Assembly (NCBI RefSeq): GCF_000972845.2
Contig: NC_040018.1
Location: 7,437,266 to 7,501,265 of the forward strand
DNA: 64,000 bases
Reading direction: 5' to 3'
Source: Larimichthys crocea
Taxonomy: Eukaryota > Chordata > Actinopteri > Sciaenidae
The position numbers and the translations under genes were made by a program. Under the pieces are notes generated by a model. That model saw only the letters and a program-made list of their open reading frames with translations. It was not told the origin of the DNA and did no database searches. This document shows, one piece after another, positions 23,196-34,160 of this stretch; the stretch's first letter is position 1, and the number at the start of each line of letters is the position of its first letter.

Positions 23196-24438
23196 CAGAG
23201 ATGGGAAGTAACGAAAATTCTACTTAAGTACAAATACTGTACTTAAGTAGAATTTTCAGGTATCTATACTTTACTTCACTATTTATTTTTGTGCCAACTT
23301 TTGACTTTTACTTCTTACATTTTAGCATAAGTATAATTTTTTTTTTTTGCGCATGCGCAAAAGCTGCACTGGAGGAAAACACACTGAGGATGCAGAGGAC
23401 GGTCGGGACGGGACGGGCTTGTAGAGAGGACAGAATTCGGGACGTGTCTCCCTCTGTTGTTATGGACATGTGCGGTCTCCTAGCAACAAATGGACGAGCT
23501 AACGTGGAGCCACGCAGAGTATGAATGCAGTCTGATGTCTTCACAGAGACATGGCTGCACAGGGACACTACAGACCAGAACATCTCCGTTGGTGGCTTCC
23601 ACACTGTCCAGTTACTTGACTGTTTTTTAAAGATTTGTGCAAGTCATCATTCAAAACTCTGAGTTAAGGATCACATCAGTCCTGTGTTTACCTCTCCCCC
23701 AACACACACACTAACAGTGATGCGATAGTTCTCACAAAGACCTACACATGATCGCTTGCTGTTAAATAGATGTTAGTCAAGGGTATGCATTTAGTGTTAC
23801 TGTCTAGGCCAGGGGTCTCCAAACTGTCCCACAAAGGGCCGGTGTGGCTGCAGGTTTTCCTTCCAACCAAGCAACAGCACACCAGTCTTGACTCATTTAA
23901 TCAACTGATCTCAGTCTTCAGAGAGTTGATTGGTCAAACTGTGTGCTCTTGGTTGGTTGGAACAAAAACCTGCAGCCACACTGGCCCTTTGTGGAACAGT
24001 TTGGACACCCCTGGTCTAGGCTTTGAAGTCTGCTTTGACAGATAATATTTCTGTAGGCTAATATATATTTGCATACCATAAATAAATAAAGTGCACACTG
24101 AGTTCGCAATCCCTCATTCTTGTACAGCAGTTTTATTTTTTGAATGTGTTTAGGAAAGATTGGCCAATGTAGCTTTTTGTATTGATTTCAGTTCATTTTT
24201 CTTTGCTTGGACAGACTGTAGGTCCTGTAAGCTTTTCCCTAAAATGCTGGTTTTGTTCTTCACAAGGTTACCGGTACTTTATACCTTTATACTTTAAGTA
24301 TATTTTAGAGCCTGTACTTTTCACTTTAACTTGAGTAAAAAAGTTGAGTCAATATTTCAACTTTTACTAGAGTCTTTTTAAACACAGGTATCCATACTCG
24401 TACTTGACTAAAGAATGTGTCAACTTTGGACACGTCTG
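23196..24438. mobile_element. Tol2-like non-autonomous hAT element carrying a LINE-like segment
   Basis: It starts CAGAGATGGGAAGTAACG and ends GGACACGTCTG. The 8-base flanks ACGATGGC (23188-23195) and ACGGTGGC (24439-24446) match at 7 of 8. Sub-terminal TACTTAAGTA/ACTTGAGTA motifs are those of Tol2-type elements. No transposase is present. An internal segment (about 23480-23620) reads MDELT and, in the next frame, FTETWLHRDTTDQ, resembling the endonuclease region of fish non-LTR retrotransposons. A GCGCATGCGC palindrome lies near 23348. A second element is nested at 23810-24013. Confidence 0.78.
23810..24013. mobile_element. Small hAT MITE with perfect 8-base target duplication
   Basis: It starts CAGGGGTCTCCAAACTG and ends AGTTTGGACACCCCTG, perfectly flanked by GTCTAGGC on both sides (23802-23809 and 24014-24021). 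The duplicate copy at 7814-7821 has a single GTCTAGGC and no element, an empty site. A diverged fragment of the same family lies at about 47975-48110. Confidence 0.93.
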
Positions 24439-24649
24439 ACGGTGGCCCTGATGGTCAAAACACATTTCACGTCATTTTTACAAGGTCATGTGATCTAGGA
24501 CAGTAATACTCAACTTAAGTAGGCAGGCCTGTGATAGAGTGCCAGGTGACATGTCAACCATTGAATAATAGAAGTCAACTCAAAGGTTTTCTTGCCACCA
24601 TTGCACTCTTGGTTTACAGTTCACACGTCTATGCAGGTACTTTGTCATC

Positions 24650-24828
24650 TTTATTCGTGTAGGTATTTTACCCTACTTGTACACATAGAGCACAGCCATC
24701 AGGAGCAGTTTGTGGTTCAGGATCTTGCTGGACTGGACCAGGGCGGTTGGGATTCAAAACAAATGACAGGAGGACCTGCTGTTGTGCCCGAGCCACAGCA
24801 GCTACCAGAAACACTCTTGCATGCATAG
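24650..24828 (-). mobile_element. tRNA-derived SINE (duplicate of the one at 8400-8575)
   Basis: It has the same box A/B-like arrangement on the minus strand and the same downstream segment as the left copy. It differs by a few substitutions and a short insertion near 24683. Confidence 0.55.
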
Positions 24829-25267
24829 TTAGTCAATGAAGCAGATTCTTCAGCACGTCTGTGGTTTTTTAAGTTAACTTCCAACTACATTTACAAAACA
24901 GAACAATTCTAAATATGAGGGGTGTCCATCCAGAGAGAATCCACCCTCATAACTTGCATATAAATATGGAATTTATGTAAATATATGAAAAGGCAATGCA
25001 TGCATTTAGAGGTGGACTGCATGGACCTGAGCATGTCAGCTGACTGCTTAAACAAACGTCTCTCACACACTGCGATGTTAAGAAATCAGATTTTATTGGA
25101 TGTCATTTTACAAAACAAAACCCGCCGTACGTCCAAAACGAGAAATCTACAACGTGGAAATAAAAAAGACAAAAACAACAGAAATGCTTTCGGGGTACTC
25201 AGGAGCCGTTAACATCCTCTTCCTCGCCCTCGTCCTCCTCCCCTCTCTCCTGATCTTCCTCATTGAT

Positions 25268-28200
25268 CTAATCTCCAGCACCTTCCTCCGTATGTGCCTC
25301 CATCTGTGCTCCCTCTTCCTCCTCTTCCTCCTCCTCCACCATCCCAGCTGGACCTGATTTCAAAATGAAAATCTTCATTAATCAGCCGTCGTGTCGAAAT
25401 ACAATGAGTTTATAAGAGTAAACAGGGTTTAATCAGAGTGTTGATGATGTTCTCTAAGTTTAGTTTTAAGTCTAACACAAAAAACTACGGTGACTGGCTG
25501 GAAATATTGCCGTCCTGGTGTGTATTTTTGAGTAATTCTGGCCAAACAAAAGGCTTCATCAGCCTCAAAAAGCCATCATTTCACATGGTGTTAGTCGGGT
25601 TCTGGACCAGGATTTGGTCAGCACTGACCTTGTCTGAGATCTCGTCCTGGGATCTGTCCGGCCTGCAGCATCCCTCTCAACCTCTCCACCTCATCCAGCG
25701 ATGAAGCGTTGGCGATTGCATTCTGAAAGACAAACACACTCATGTGAACCTCGGCTAACACGGTCCGACTAAGTCCGTCCACAGGGCCCACTTTACACTC
25801 AGTACACTGTTCAACATCTGCATCTCCATCAGGTTATTGTACTACATCAGTGGTTGAATAGCTGCTATTTAATAAATCTAATTATCTATATTGTTTTGAT
25901 TGGAACAACAAGTTCAGATTAGTACTCATGGAGCTGTGTGATGGTAACCTGATCCCTTTTCAAAGAAGCCGGTTAGCTGTCTGAACACCAAAAACCTGAG
26001 CGGCCTGTCACGTGACAAATGAACTAAAGACCGATCCGTATAAATCAGGGGTCCCCAAACTTTTTCCGGTGGGGGCCACATCAACTTGCCTTTCTGTGAC
26101 GGGGGGCCGAGGTTAGTCTATAACGGAAATGATATCAGTCCCACCAGGATTTCACGGGCCTTTTTTGAAATAGTTGCAGCCTAAAATCCCTGATGTTGCA
26201 GGAAGTGAAAGTTGCGTTACGTTACGATTCGAGAGTCGCGGAGAGGGTGCAGCGGAAGCGGCAAGGTCCGGGCAGGAGGGCGCTGTAAAGCTCGCGGCCG
26301 GAGCCGTGAGGCACCTTCGCCCCGAGCCTTTCCAAGCCGACCCAGAGCCGGGTAGAGGTCCCACGAGGGGATCCTCCAGCACCGTGCGGCCGTCCCTGAC
26401 CCGCCGAATTCAATCCCCCGGGCAGACTGCGCGGAAATTGATCACGAGCAAAGTCACGTCGGAATATACCATTGTGTGAGGGGATGAAAATTAGCAAGTA
26501 CTGTAAATAGTTCGTAAATAAGGTAAATTTTAATTAGAATGCCAAGCTTAATCATTAAGTGTGGATATTTTATAAAAGGAAAATGCAATTTTGAAAAATA
26601 GGCCATGTTTAGAGGGATTGTTTGGGATCGTTAAGTGGACCACTCCAGTTGTTTAGGCGGGCCGGATGTGGCCCGCGGGCCGTAGTTTGGAGACCCCTGG
26701 TATGAACGAGCTGTGTGTACTGCTCATCACAGCCCTGTGGCTGAGCGGCCTGTCACATGATCATTTCTGTTTCCTGTCCTGACCAAGCTTATGCAGCGGC
26801 CGCGTGGCATGAAAAATGAATGAATCACTCAGAGACTACTCATTACTCCAGAGTCATATAAAAGATTTGTTCAAATTGAAAAGATACGTTCACGACTGAC
26901 ACGCCACTACTTTGAACAGAGACCGGAAGTATCATCACCCATCATACAACCTGTTTCATACTTTGGCCACATGATACAACTCTAGATTTAGTGATCTATT
27001 TATGATTGAACATGCACTCATTCTACATTTTGGAGGATGGTGGGATGGACCCTCAAAAACAATCTTTTCAACAAATGAACCTTGATGGCTTCCACGTCAG
27101 CTTGGGACGGCCCCGTCTTCTTCTTCTCCAGCTGTGCTGCCACTCCAGGAGTGAATCTGTAAAGGAACACGCGTCATTTAGACAACACGCACACACACGA
27201 GCTTCTCTGACCTCTCAACCAGTGTAGTCAATCTCATGTGTAGTATCTTTTCTTGAGTCAAATACACTGATACATCGTCCACAGACAGCAGTCCTGAGCA
27301 ACACTGTGGTGAGCGCTTCTGGCTTCAGGTTTAAACGGCAGACTTAAGGCCAATAAGAATTTGTTGGATATTTAGATTGTAGGATAAACACTGATTTGTC
27401 CATCACTGTGTGTTCTGATGAACACCGACATGACTGGTGGTCATTAATTAAGCCCGTCTCATCAGCCAGGATCCAGTGATTCTGAGGAGCTGCTGTCTAA
27501 CGTGGACTTTCGTCTTACGTTTTCGTTCGCCTGGCAATATCCTTTGCAAGCTGAGCACCTCGTTTGCCCTTGAACATTTTCTCCGCCTCCTGCCGCTCCT
27601 ATGACGATATCACACAGTTAAAGTGAAAAGCCTCATTAATCACAACTTTCATCTGAGAGGAGGCAAGGCCGGCCAGGAGCGATCCATACCACGGTTTTGG
27701 CTTCCATCGTCATCACATTTGATCCATGACACACACCTCATGCCAGGCCTTGAAGTACTATTCATGTTTTCATTACTTCATATTAATGGAATACAGTATA
27801 CCTGGGTGTGTTGCACTAACCTTGAGTTTCACCTTCTGGAAGTCAAGCACACGGATCTGTGGGAGTTTGTTGATGACATAGAGCCTGTAGTGCTTCTTGT
27901 TCGTCACTGGATTCCTTAACAAGCTGCAAATTCAGTGATTGCAAATGTGCAGGATCAGAATTCAGCGGTGCGCCCGACAGATCAATAACCAACTTATCTT
28001 TGAGGACTGATGATTCATACCTGAGGAGGGTCAGTGTCTTCACCGTGGCCAGTGGATCCAAGTCACCCTGCATGTGACAAGAACAATGATGATTTTTCTG
28101 GTATTTCAATATAAATCATTAAACTTGCATTCACACTTTTGATCCAAATATATAAACATAAGAACATTCAGATGGCTCCATGCACTCACCAGCTCCTGAA

Positions 28201-30321
28201 TGTTGTTGCTTGTGAGGATCAGTTCTGTCAAGCTCGGCAGGGATTGCTCCAGATTCTCACCTATTCGACTGGAGAAACATTTTATAAGGTTACAAACTGA
28301 CCAAGTTTATATAATTAATAACACCGGGCATTGTCAGTCAATGTCTGGAAGAGACTTCCAATCAAAGGTGAAGCTGTAAAAAAACTGAAGGTACTGACAG
28401 CATTCACCTATGTAGTCTTCTATTAACAGTAAATAATAAGAAAGAAAAAGATCCCTCAACGGGGAAATTTTGTTTTATTTACATGCATTTTAACCCAGAA
28501 CACACACATGCAGTACAAGGGCTCATAGACATGCAATAGTGGAGATGATGGGCAGCCCCCCTGAGGAGCGCACAGCGAGCAGTTGGAGAACCAGGAGGAA
28601 CCAGAGTGAACTGGCACCTCTCCAGCTACCAGTCCACCATCTATATTTTTGGTCCATGCTGGACTTGAAACGGCCACCCTCCGGTTCCCAAGCTAAGTCT
28701 ATGGACTGAACTACTGCCCCCCCCTCACTGAATTGATCAGTGATTAACTTGAGTATGCATCATCAACATGATTTAATTCTTTGAAACATCATACTGTATT
28801 TTTACATCATGTCAGGACAGCGTGCTGCAGCTGTAACTTACCAGATCCTGTTGTTGTTCATTAGCAGTGTTTTCAGTCTTCTGAGCAGAGGAAAGCCGTC
28901 CAGTTTTCTTACTTCATTATCAGAGAAGTCGATTGTGTCAAACTGGTCCAGAGTAGCTCCGAGATTTTCAAGCACTGGGATTTTATAACCTGTGACATGA
29001 AAAAAACAACAAAAAAACACATACGTTTGGTTAAGGAGGAGATTTATATTAACATTAAAAATGATTACATGTTGTCTTTAGATATCAGTGTGACAAAAAT
29101 TAAGAGACTTTTTTATTTATTTAAAAAGACCACTGTGAGCTGTCACACTTTGTGTTTAACTTCTGCATATGATACTGAACTGAACCGTTTTTGTCCACTG
29201 TAGTCTCAAACTCAGGTTAGGATGATGTGTACCATATGCAACTGGGACGTCCATAAAGCAATGGCACGTACCGCTTTCACAATAAAAGCCTTGTTAAGAA
29301 ATAAGGGGCTTTTATTTTGAAACTGATACAGGAAGTGTTTGCGTTTTGACCATCTCATCTTTGACACATATCGGTTGAGGCTGCAAACCTCCTCTGTGGC
29401 TATCAGCCATCTGAGCCCTGTTCCACTGATAATAATAGTTTGGAAAATCATGCTTGTTGTTAAATGTGTCTCTGCTGCTTTGCTGGTAAAATCAATCTGA
29501 AGTGCATCAGCACCATCATATTCTACACTATACATTATGTGGTGTATAGACATATTACATCACTGCACAACATGTCAACACTGCAGTTCATACATTTAAC
29601 TCTGTTATGATTTTACTCCCAGGGTATTCATTTAGTCTTTGGTTCCTATATTTTTATGTCCAGGAATCTAATAAGATTTTGTTCCATTGGGGTGTGTGTG
29701 TGTGTGTGTGATTGTGTGTGTGTGTAAGAGCAGGGGTAGTGTGTGAGTGTGAAAGAGTGACTGATTTACTGTTATCGTTGGATAAATGACAAATATTCCA
29801 CAGTCTTGCAGCTATTCCATCTAGAACTATTCTTAACATGTCGTTAATGTTTATGTCACTCCACAAAAAGATCACAGATGGGTCATACCAATGAGCTCTG
29901 CTTGATGTTCGTGTTAAAAGGAAGTTTTTCCTTGCCTAGATATAACGTCTGTTATGATTTGGCACTTTTTAAATAAAATATACATGTTTACTCCTCTAGC
30001 CACTATACAGTTGTCCCTCGCTATAACGCGGTTCACTTTTCGCGGACTCGCTGTTTTGCAGATTTTTTAGTGTCATTTTGCATGCTTTTTTTTTTACAGC
30101 GTACTGTACATTATGAACGCGCATTGTGTTCTGCGTCCTGATTAACTAAGGGAGTACTGTACAAAATGCATGTAAAAATGCATATAAAAGTGTGTGGTTA
30201 GGGGTTTTACGGCCTTAAAACATGTAGAATAATTGTAAAAAAACTTACTTCGCGGATTTCGTTTATTGCGGGTTATTTTTTAGAACGTATCCCCCTCGAT
30301 AAACGAGGGACCACTGTACAG

Positions 30322-30365
<44 letters not shown>

Positions 30366-31014
30366 TACTATACATATATAATGTACATTCTTCAGTATTT
30401 GTATGTATTCAATGCCTGGCTGTGTCATAAAATAAGTTTTGATCTAAATTCGATTGGAATTAGTCGATTAATCGAGATGCCCAGTCGCTTAATCGAGATG
30501 CCCAGTCGATTAATCGAGATGCTCAGTCGATGGCACTGATTTGCCACCAGGTGGCGTTTGTTTATCTCATGTGCGTGTCCCGTTGATGTGTCCTCACTGT
30601 ACCACACACACACACATATCTTTGTTGTTCACGTCGTGTTTGCAGTAAAGCAATAATATTGTAAAATAACTCAGAGTCTGTGAGAGTTTAGAAACTAATG
30701 CTGACTTTTGTTTTGTTTCAGTTTAGGCGCACAGAGACGTCGCTAACTTCCACATGTAGCTAACCCACAGAGTGCACAAACTAAACACTTTCCATCGACA
30801 TTCATTCACATCCGTTAACAGTTTCCTTTCTTTACACTTCGCTGTTCACTAACGCTGATGAGTCGGGTTGTTGTGTGTCGGAGTTAGGCCCGGCTGAAGC
30901 CTGAGCTAAGCTCAGTCTAAAGTTGGTCTCACCTCGTAGGTCCAGCTCTCTGTCTCTCACCGGGTTGGTGTACTGAGCAGCCTGCTCGATGAGCTCCGCT
31001 GATAGCTTCACCAT
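25268..31014 (-). CDS. snrpa1: U2 small nuclear ribonucleoprotein A' (SNRPA1), nine exons
   Basis: A spliceosome component that pairs with U2-B'' on stem-loop IV of U2 snRNA. Exons from the start: 31014-30933, 28989-28842, 28268-28190, 28067-28021, 27914-27821, 27598-27519, 27156-27081, 25722-25629, 25353-25268. Total is 786 bases (261 residues), in phase throughout. The protein starts MVKLSAELIEQAAQYTN and includes the leucine-rich repeats GATLDQFDTIDFSDNEV and FPLLRRLKTL, the LRR cap and the conserved AGQIPGRD motif. The tail is a Glu run. A TAG at 25268-25270 ends it; without that stop the frame would continue 23 more residues to VNGS at 25199. An ATG two codons upstream (31020) is less likely as the start. 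AATAAA lies near 25097-25092 on the minus strand. Confidence 0.95.
26046..26699. mobile_element. hAT-like non-autonomous element in snrpa1 intron 7
   Basis: The terminal repeats CAGGGGTCCCCAAACT and AGTTTGGAGACCCCTG are nearly complementary. The flanks GTATAAAT and GTATGAAC match at 6 of 8. Sub-terminal GGCCACATC/GATGTGGCC-type blocks are present. The related element at 43394-43891 is an internally shorter copy. No open transposase frame. Confidence 0.85.
28440..28735 (-). mobile_element. tRNA-derived SINE in snrpa1 intron 2
   Basis: On the minus strand it reads GGCAGTAGTTCAGTCCATAG (box A region), a box B-like GTTTCAAGTCC, then GCATGGACCAAAAATATAGA, the shared body and a 3' end CATGCATTTTAACCC (complement). 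It matches the plus-strand copy at 31425-31735 throughout. Confidence 0.75.
29688..29725. repeat. (GT)n microsatellite
   Basis: GTGTGTGTGTGTGTGTGTGATTGTGTGTGTGTGT lies in snrpa1 intron 1. Confidence 0.85.
30010..30317. mobile_element. Pogo/Tigger-like MITE in snrpa1 intron 1
   Basis: The ends CAGTTGTCCCTCGCTATA and AAACGAGGGACCACTGTA are inverted repeats with TA at the outer edges, as for Tc1/mariner-superfamily targets. Sub-terminal blocks include CGCGGTTCAC and CTTCGCGGATTTCGTTTATT. A second copy lies at 45310-45797. No coding capacity. Confidence 0.75.
30322..30380. repeat. (TA)n microsatellite
   Basis: An almost pure TA run of about 45 bases, with interruptions, directly after the pogo-like element. 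Confidence 0.85.
30462..30524. repeat. Three 21-base tandem units
   Basis: AGTCGATTAATCGAGATGCCC is repeated three times (30462, 30483, 30504) with one change in each of units 2 and 3. A partial fourth unit (AGTCGATGGC) follows. Each unit contains the palindrome CGATTAATCG, or CGCTTAATCG in unit 2. Confidence 0.85.
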
Positions 31015-31424
31015 GTTCACACAATAATCAAACTTTGATTATCTCTGCAGACAAACGTCCTGATGATGATGATGATGGAGCGCGCTGAAAACACGCTGCT
31101 TCCCGGAACAAAGCGTCGATTATTAAAAGTAGAGTCCGTCCGTGGTGGCGCCCTCCAGCGGACGGAGGACGGTAAGAGCGGGACGCTTCTTCTTCTACTA
31201 CGGCAGTCGGCATCCTTATAGTTGCATATACCGCCCTCTTCTGGACTTTAATTCTTTACTACTTAATTTTTAAAATATTTTTTATTAACACAGTTAAAAC
31301 AAGATATCCCACTATTATTTGCCTTCCTTTTCTACATTTCACACATTCTATTATATTCTTGAAACTTTCCTCCACTGCTCCTGTCCTCTGCAACCCTGCC
31401 ATCATCTCTTGCCTCTTTGCAAAA

Positions 31425-31735
31425 GGCGGCAGTAGCTCAGTTCATTGGGACTTGGCTTGGGAACCGGAGGATGGCCGGTTCAAGTCCCACATGGACCAAA
31501 AATATGGAAGGTGGACTGGTAGCTGGAGAGGTGCCAGTTCACCTCCTGGGCACTGCCGAGGTGCCCTTGAGCAAGGCACCGTTCCCCTCCCACTGCTCAC
31601 TGAGCGCTGGTCTAGCTGGCTGCCCATCACTCTACCCTCTCTCTCCACATTTGTATGTCTATGCCGTTGTACTGCGTGTGTGTGTGTCCGGGTTAAAATG
31701 CATGTAAATAAAAATTGAGGGATTAATAAAGTATA
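31425..31735 (+). mobile_element. tRNA-derived SINE
   Basis: It starts GGCGGCAGTAGCTCAGTTCA (box A) and has GGTTCAAGTCCC (box B) at about 31478. The tail reads GGGATTAATAAAGTATATC followed by a TTC repeat. A 5'-truncated partner follows at 31745-31908. Other copies: 28440-28735 (minus) and 45895-46185. Confidence 0.85.
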
Positions 31736-31744
31736 TCTTCTTCT

Positions 31745-31908
31745 TCTCAGGGGGGTTGCCCATCCCTCCACCATCTCTCTCCATGTCTATGCCTTGTACT
31801 GCATGTGTATGTATCTGGGTTAAAAAAATGCATGTAAATAAGAAGAAAAGAAGTAAGAAGAATTTCCCTGTTCGTGGGATTAATAAAGTATATCTTCTTC
31901 TTCTCTCC
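31745..31908 (+). mobile_element. 5'-truncated SINE, second copy in tandem
   Basis: It begins inside the SINE body (TTGCCCATCCCTCCACC) and runs to the same GGGATTAATAAAGTATATCTTC tail as the copy just upstream. It abuts the 3' part of a LINE remnant lying on the opposite strand. Confidence 0.75.
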
Positions 31909-31911
31909 CTT

Positions 31912-32475
31912 TCATATCCATGACATTCAACCATCTCTCTCTCCACAGCTACATAGACCAGTTGGATGTTTCCCTACTATGTTGAGTGTGCTATTCAATC
32001 TACTGTGCCCTATTCTTAGTCTGCTCATTGTCACCTCACCTACTTCATTTTGTAGTTTATATAAATGTCTCCCCTTTTCCTGGATTTTCCAATATTGTTT
32101 CCATTGATTGATTATTTCTTTCCATATTAAACTGTCTTCTTCTGCTTTTGATAATTTTACTTTCATTTCCATCTCCTCTTTCTTTGCTGCCTCCTTTGCC
32201 ATTTGATCTGCTTTTTCATTTCCTTGTATTCCTAAATGGGCTGGTACCCACATGAATGTTATTTCCCTCCCCTGCTGTGCTAATCTGGATGTTCTCATTA
32301 TTTCAACATTATTTCATATAATATTTCCCGATGTGTTTTTGCTGCTCTGTTTTTAATGCTTAAGAGTGATGAGATTGAATCGCTACATATGATTATCTTT
32401 CTATCCACCCTGTCCTCCACCCATTCTATTGCCAATACTATTGAACATAGTTCCACTGCATATACACTTAAATGA
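31912..32475 (-). pseudogene. 3' part of a LINE with RNase H domain
   Basis: Two minus-strand frames together carry an RNase HI-like domain. AVELCSIVLAI (catalytic Glu, near 32450) and ICSDSISSL (Asp) lie in the first frame. After a frame break near 32300 come FMWVPAHLGIQGNEKADQMAK (last Asp) and a tail with GLCSCGERD. The WVPAH..GNE.AD pattern and the C-terminal Cys motif are typical of RNase H-bearing LINEs such as the I group. RT is absent. Confidence 0.75.
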
Positions 32476-32499
32476 TAAGTATATGGCCGTTCAGGAAAT

Positions 32500-32734
32500 T
32501 AAACCTTTGAACATATTTAATGAAGTCTGAATATATGTAATGAAACCTTGAATATATGGAGTGAACCTTGAATATATTCAATGAAACCTTGAATATATTG
32601 AATGAACCGTTGAATATATGGAGTGAACCTTTGAATATATGGAGTGAACCTTGAATATATTTAATGAAACCTTGAATATATTGAATGAAGTCTGAATATA
32701 TTGAATGAAACCTTTGAATATATTGAATGAAACT
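32500..32734. repeat. AT-rich minisatellite, about 22-base unit
   Basis: About ten units of the form CCTTGAATATATTGAATGAAA alternate with a variant in which TATTGAATGAA is replaced by TATGGAGTGAA. Unit length varies by one base (CCTTG or CCTTTG). Confidence 0.88.
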
Positions 32735-34160
32735 TCACTGACGTCAGACTTCGCGGCAGTGCCTGCAGCCATCTTGTGTAACAGTCTGTAAAAGCGAATG
32801 ACAATGAGTCAGGCCGTCCACAATCTAGTTGTAGCGATATTAAGCAATGAGGAGCCGCTTGGGACTGTAACCAAGAACGGGAGAGGAGACGAGATTCAAA
32901 TACAACCGTGACATGATTATTGTGACACCAGAAAATTAAGCAAAAGATCAGTGTCTGATCAGTAGTGTACATGTAGGCGTGCATGGATGCATGTGTGTGT
33001 GAGTGTGAAAACAGGAAAGAAAACAGGAGAGCACAGCCGCGCCGTGGCGTCCTCCTCAGACGCCGTGAATGGAGTGAGAACCCGAGAGAGCAGCCAGCGT
33101 ACAGATAAATGCACTTCACCAGGCCCAGGTGTAGCACATCCCCTGATGATGGTCCCACCTCTGGTGAACCTGGGAAACAAAGCAGACCAACCAGCAGCCT
33201 GCCAATAACACACCCCCAACATAGAGGGCCGGGCTGTCACATAATATAACAGTAACAGTAATGACCATGTCACATGTGATACATGTCTAGCCTGTCACTA
33301 TATAAAAAGAATGCATGTACGGGCCAAAATCCTCCCAATAGCCCTACCCAATACCGTTCTTCTGATGAAAACGTTTGCTCCCTTTTTAATCTTGGCAGAC
33401 CTACTACAACAGGCCAGGTAGCTTTTTAGCAGGCTAATCTCAGCATGCCTTCAACCTCACAGAGGTGCCCCACAACAGCCCCTGTGTGCAATCTCCGCCC
33501 GTACACAAGAAAGGGCCCAAGACACAAGATGTAAGAAGATGTAAGCTTTATTTAAAACTAAATGTGGGCTCTTAGTAGAGTGCATATAAAGATATGTTAT
33601 TTCTCAGTGCTGCTATGATGAGCCCTGGTAGCAGGGCGTCTCCTTCATAAAAAAGCAGAACTATTAATGTAACACTCTGCTGTGTGTAGAGGTCTGTATC
33701 GTTAGCTTGATACAGTTTTCGGGCGATTTAATGAAGGTAAAAAACAGTGAATGGCCATGCGTAATGGCACTGCGCTCTGACGCAGCACCAGAGTATGGGG
33801 TGCAAGAGCACTTTCACTGAACAAATGTAGAACTTACCATACGTTTCATTTAGTTTTTATGTTTAGTGCTGGAACATAGTGACCACACATTGTATTACAG
33901 TTCTTCTCAGTTCCTTAAATACATTCTGTAAAACATTGTCTAAGGAATCATGTCACAAAGAAGTAATGTTAAATATCCTATAGACAATGGAATAATAATA
34001 ATTTAAAGATTTCATACAAGTTTCAACTTGTAAAGTTATTGCATTTGACAGTAAAGACAAAGAAAGTATTGTATCAATGAAAATCGAAATATAAAATCCC
34101 TTCACCATTTCACTGGCCAACCAAACACACTTCTGTGTCTGTCTGGCTTCTGTGTTATCT
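32735..34160. other. Non-coding stretch, repeats only
   Basis: No host gene was recognised. A 45-base segment (ATGTCACATGTGATACATG... ) at 33267-33311 recurs at 34161-34205 with two differences, bracketing about 850 bases. The bracketed part contains no recognisable frame. Confidence 0.5.

Larger units (their letters stand above)
22214..26309. repeat. Segmental duplication, right copy (partner 6693-10133)
   Basis: This is the copy that retains the complete flanking genes: it begins shortly after the NLR stop codon and ends inside snrpa1 intron 7. It includes a whole Tol2-like element and the complete hAT-like element whose left part ends the other copy. This makes it the likely source. Confidence 0.92.

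Noticed and set aside
30832..31020. Upstream ATG (31020) as the snrpa1 start
   Set aside because: The family begins MVKL directly, which corresponds to the ATG at 31014; the two extra codons are not expected.
32500..32734. CRISPR-like array
   Set aside because: The units are contiguous AT-rich tandem repeats without unique spacers, and the genome is that of a vertebrate.
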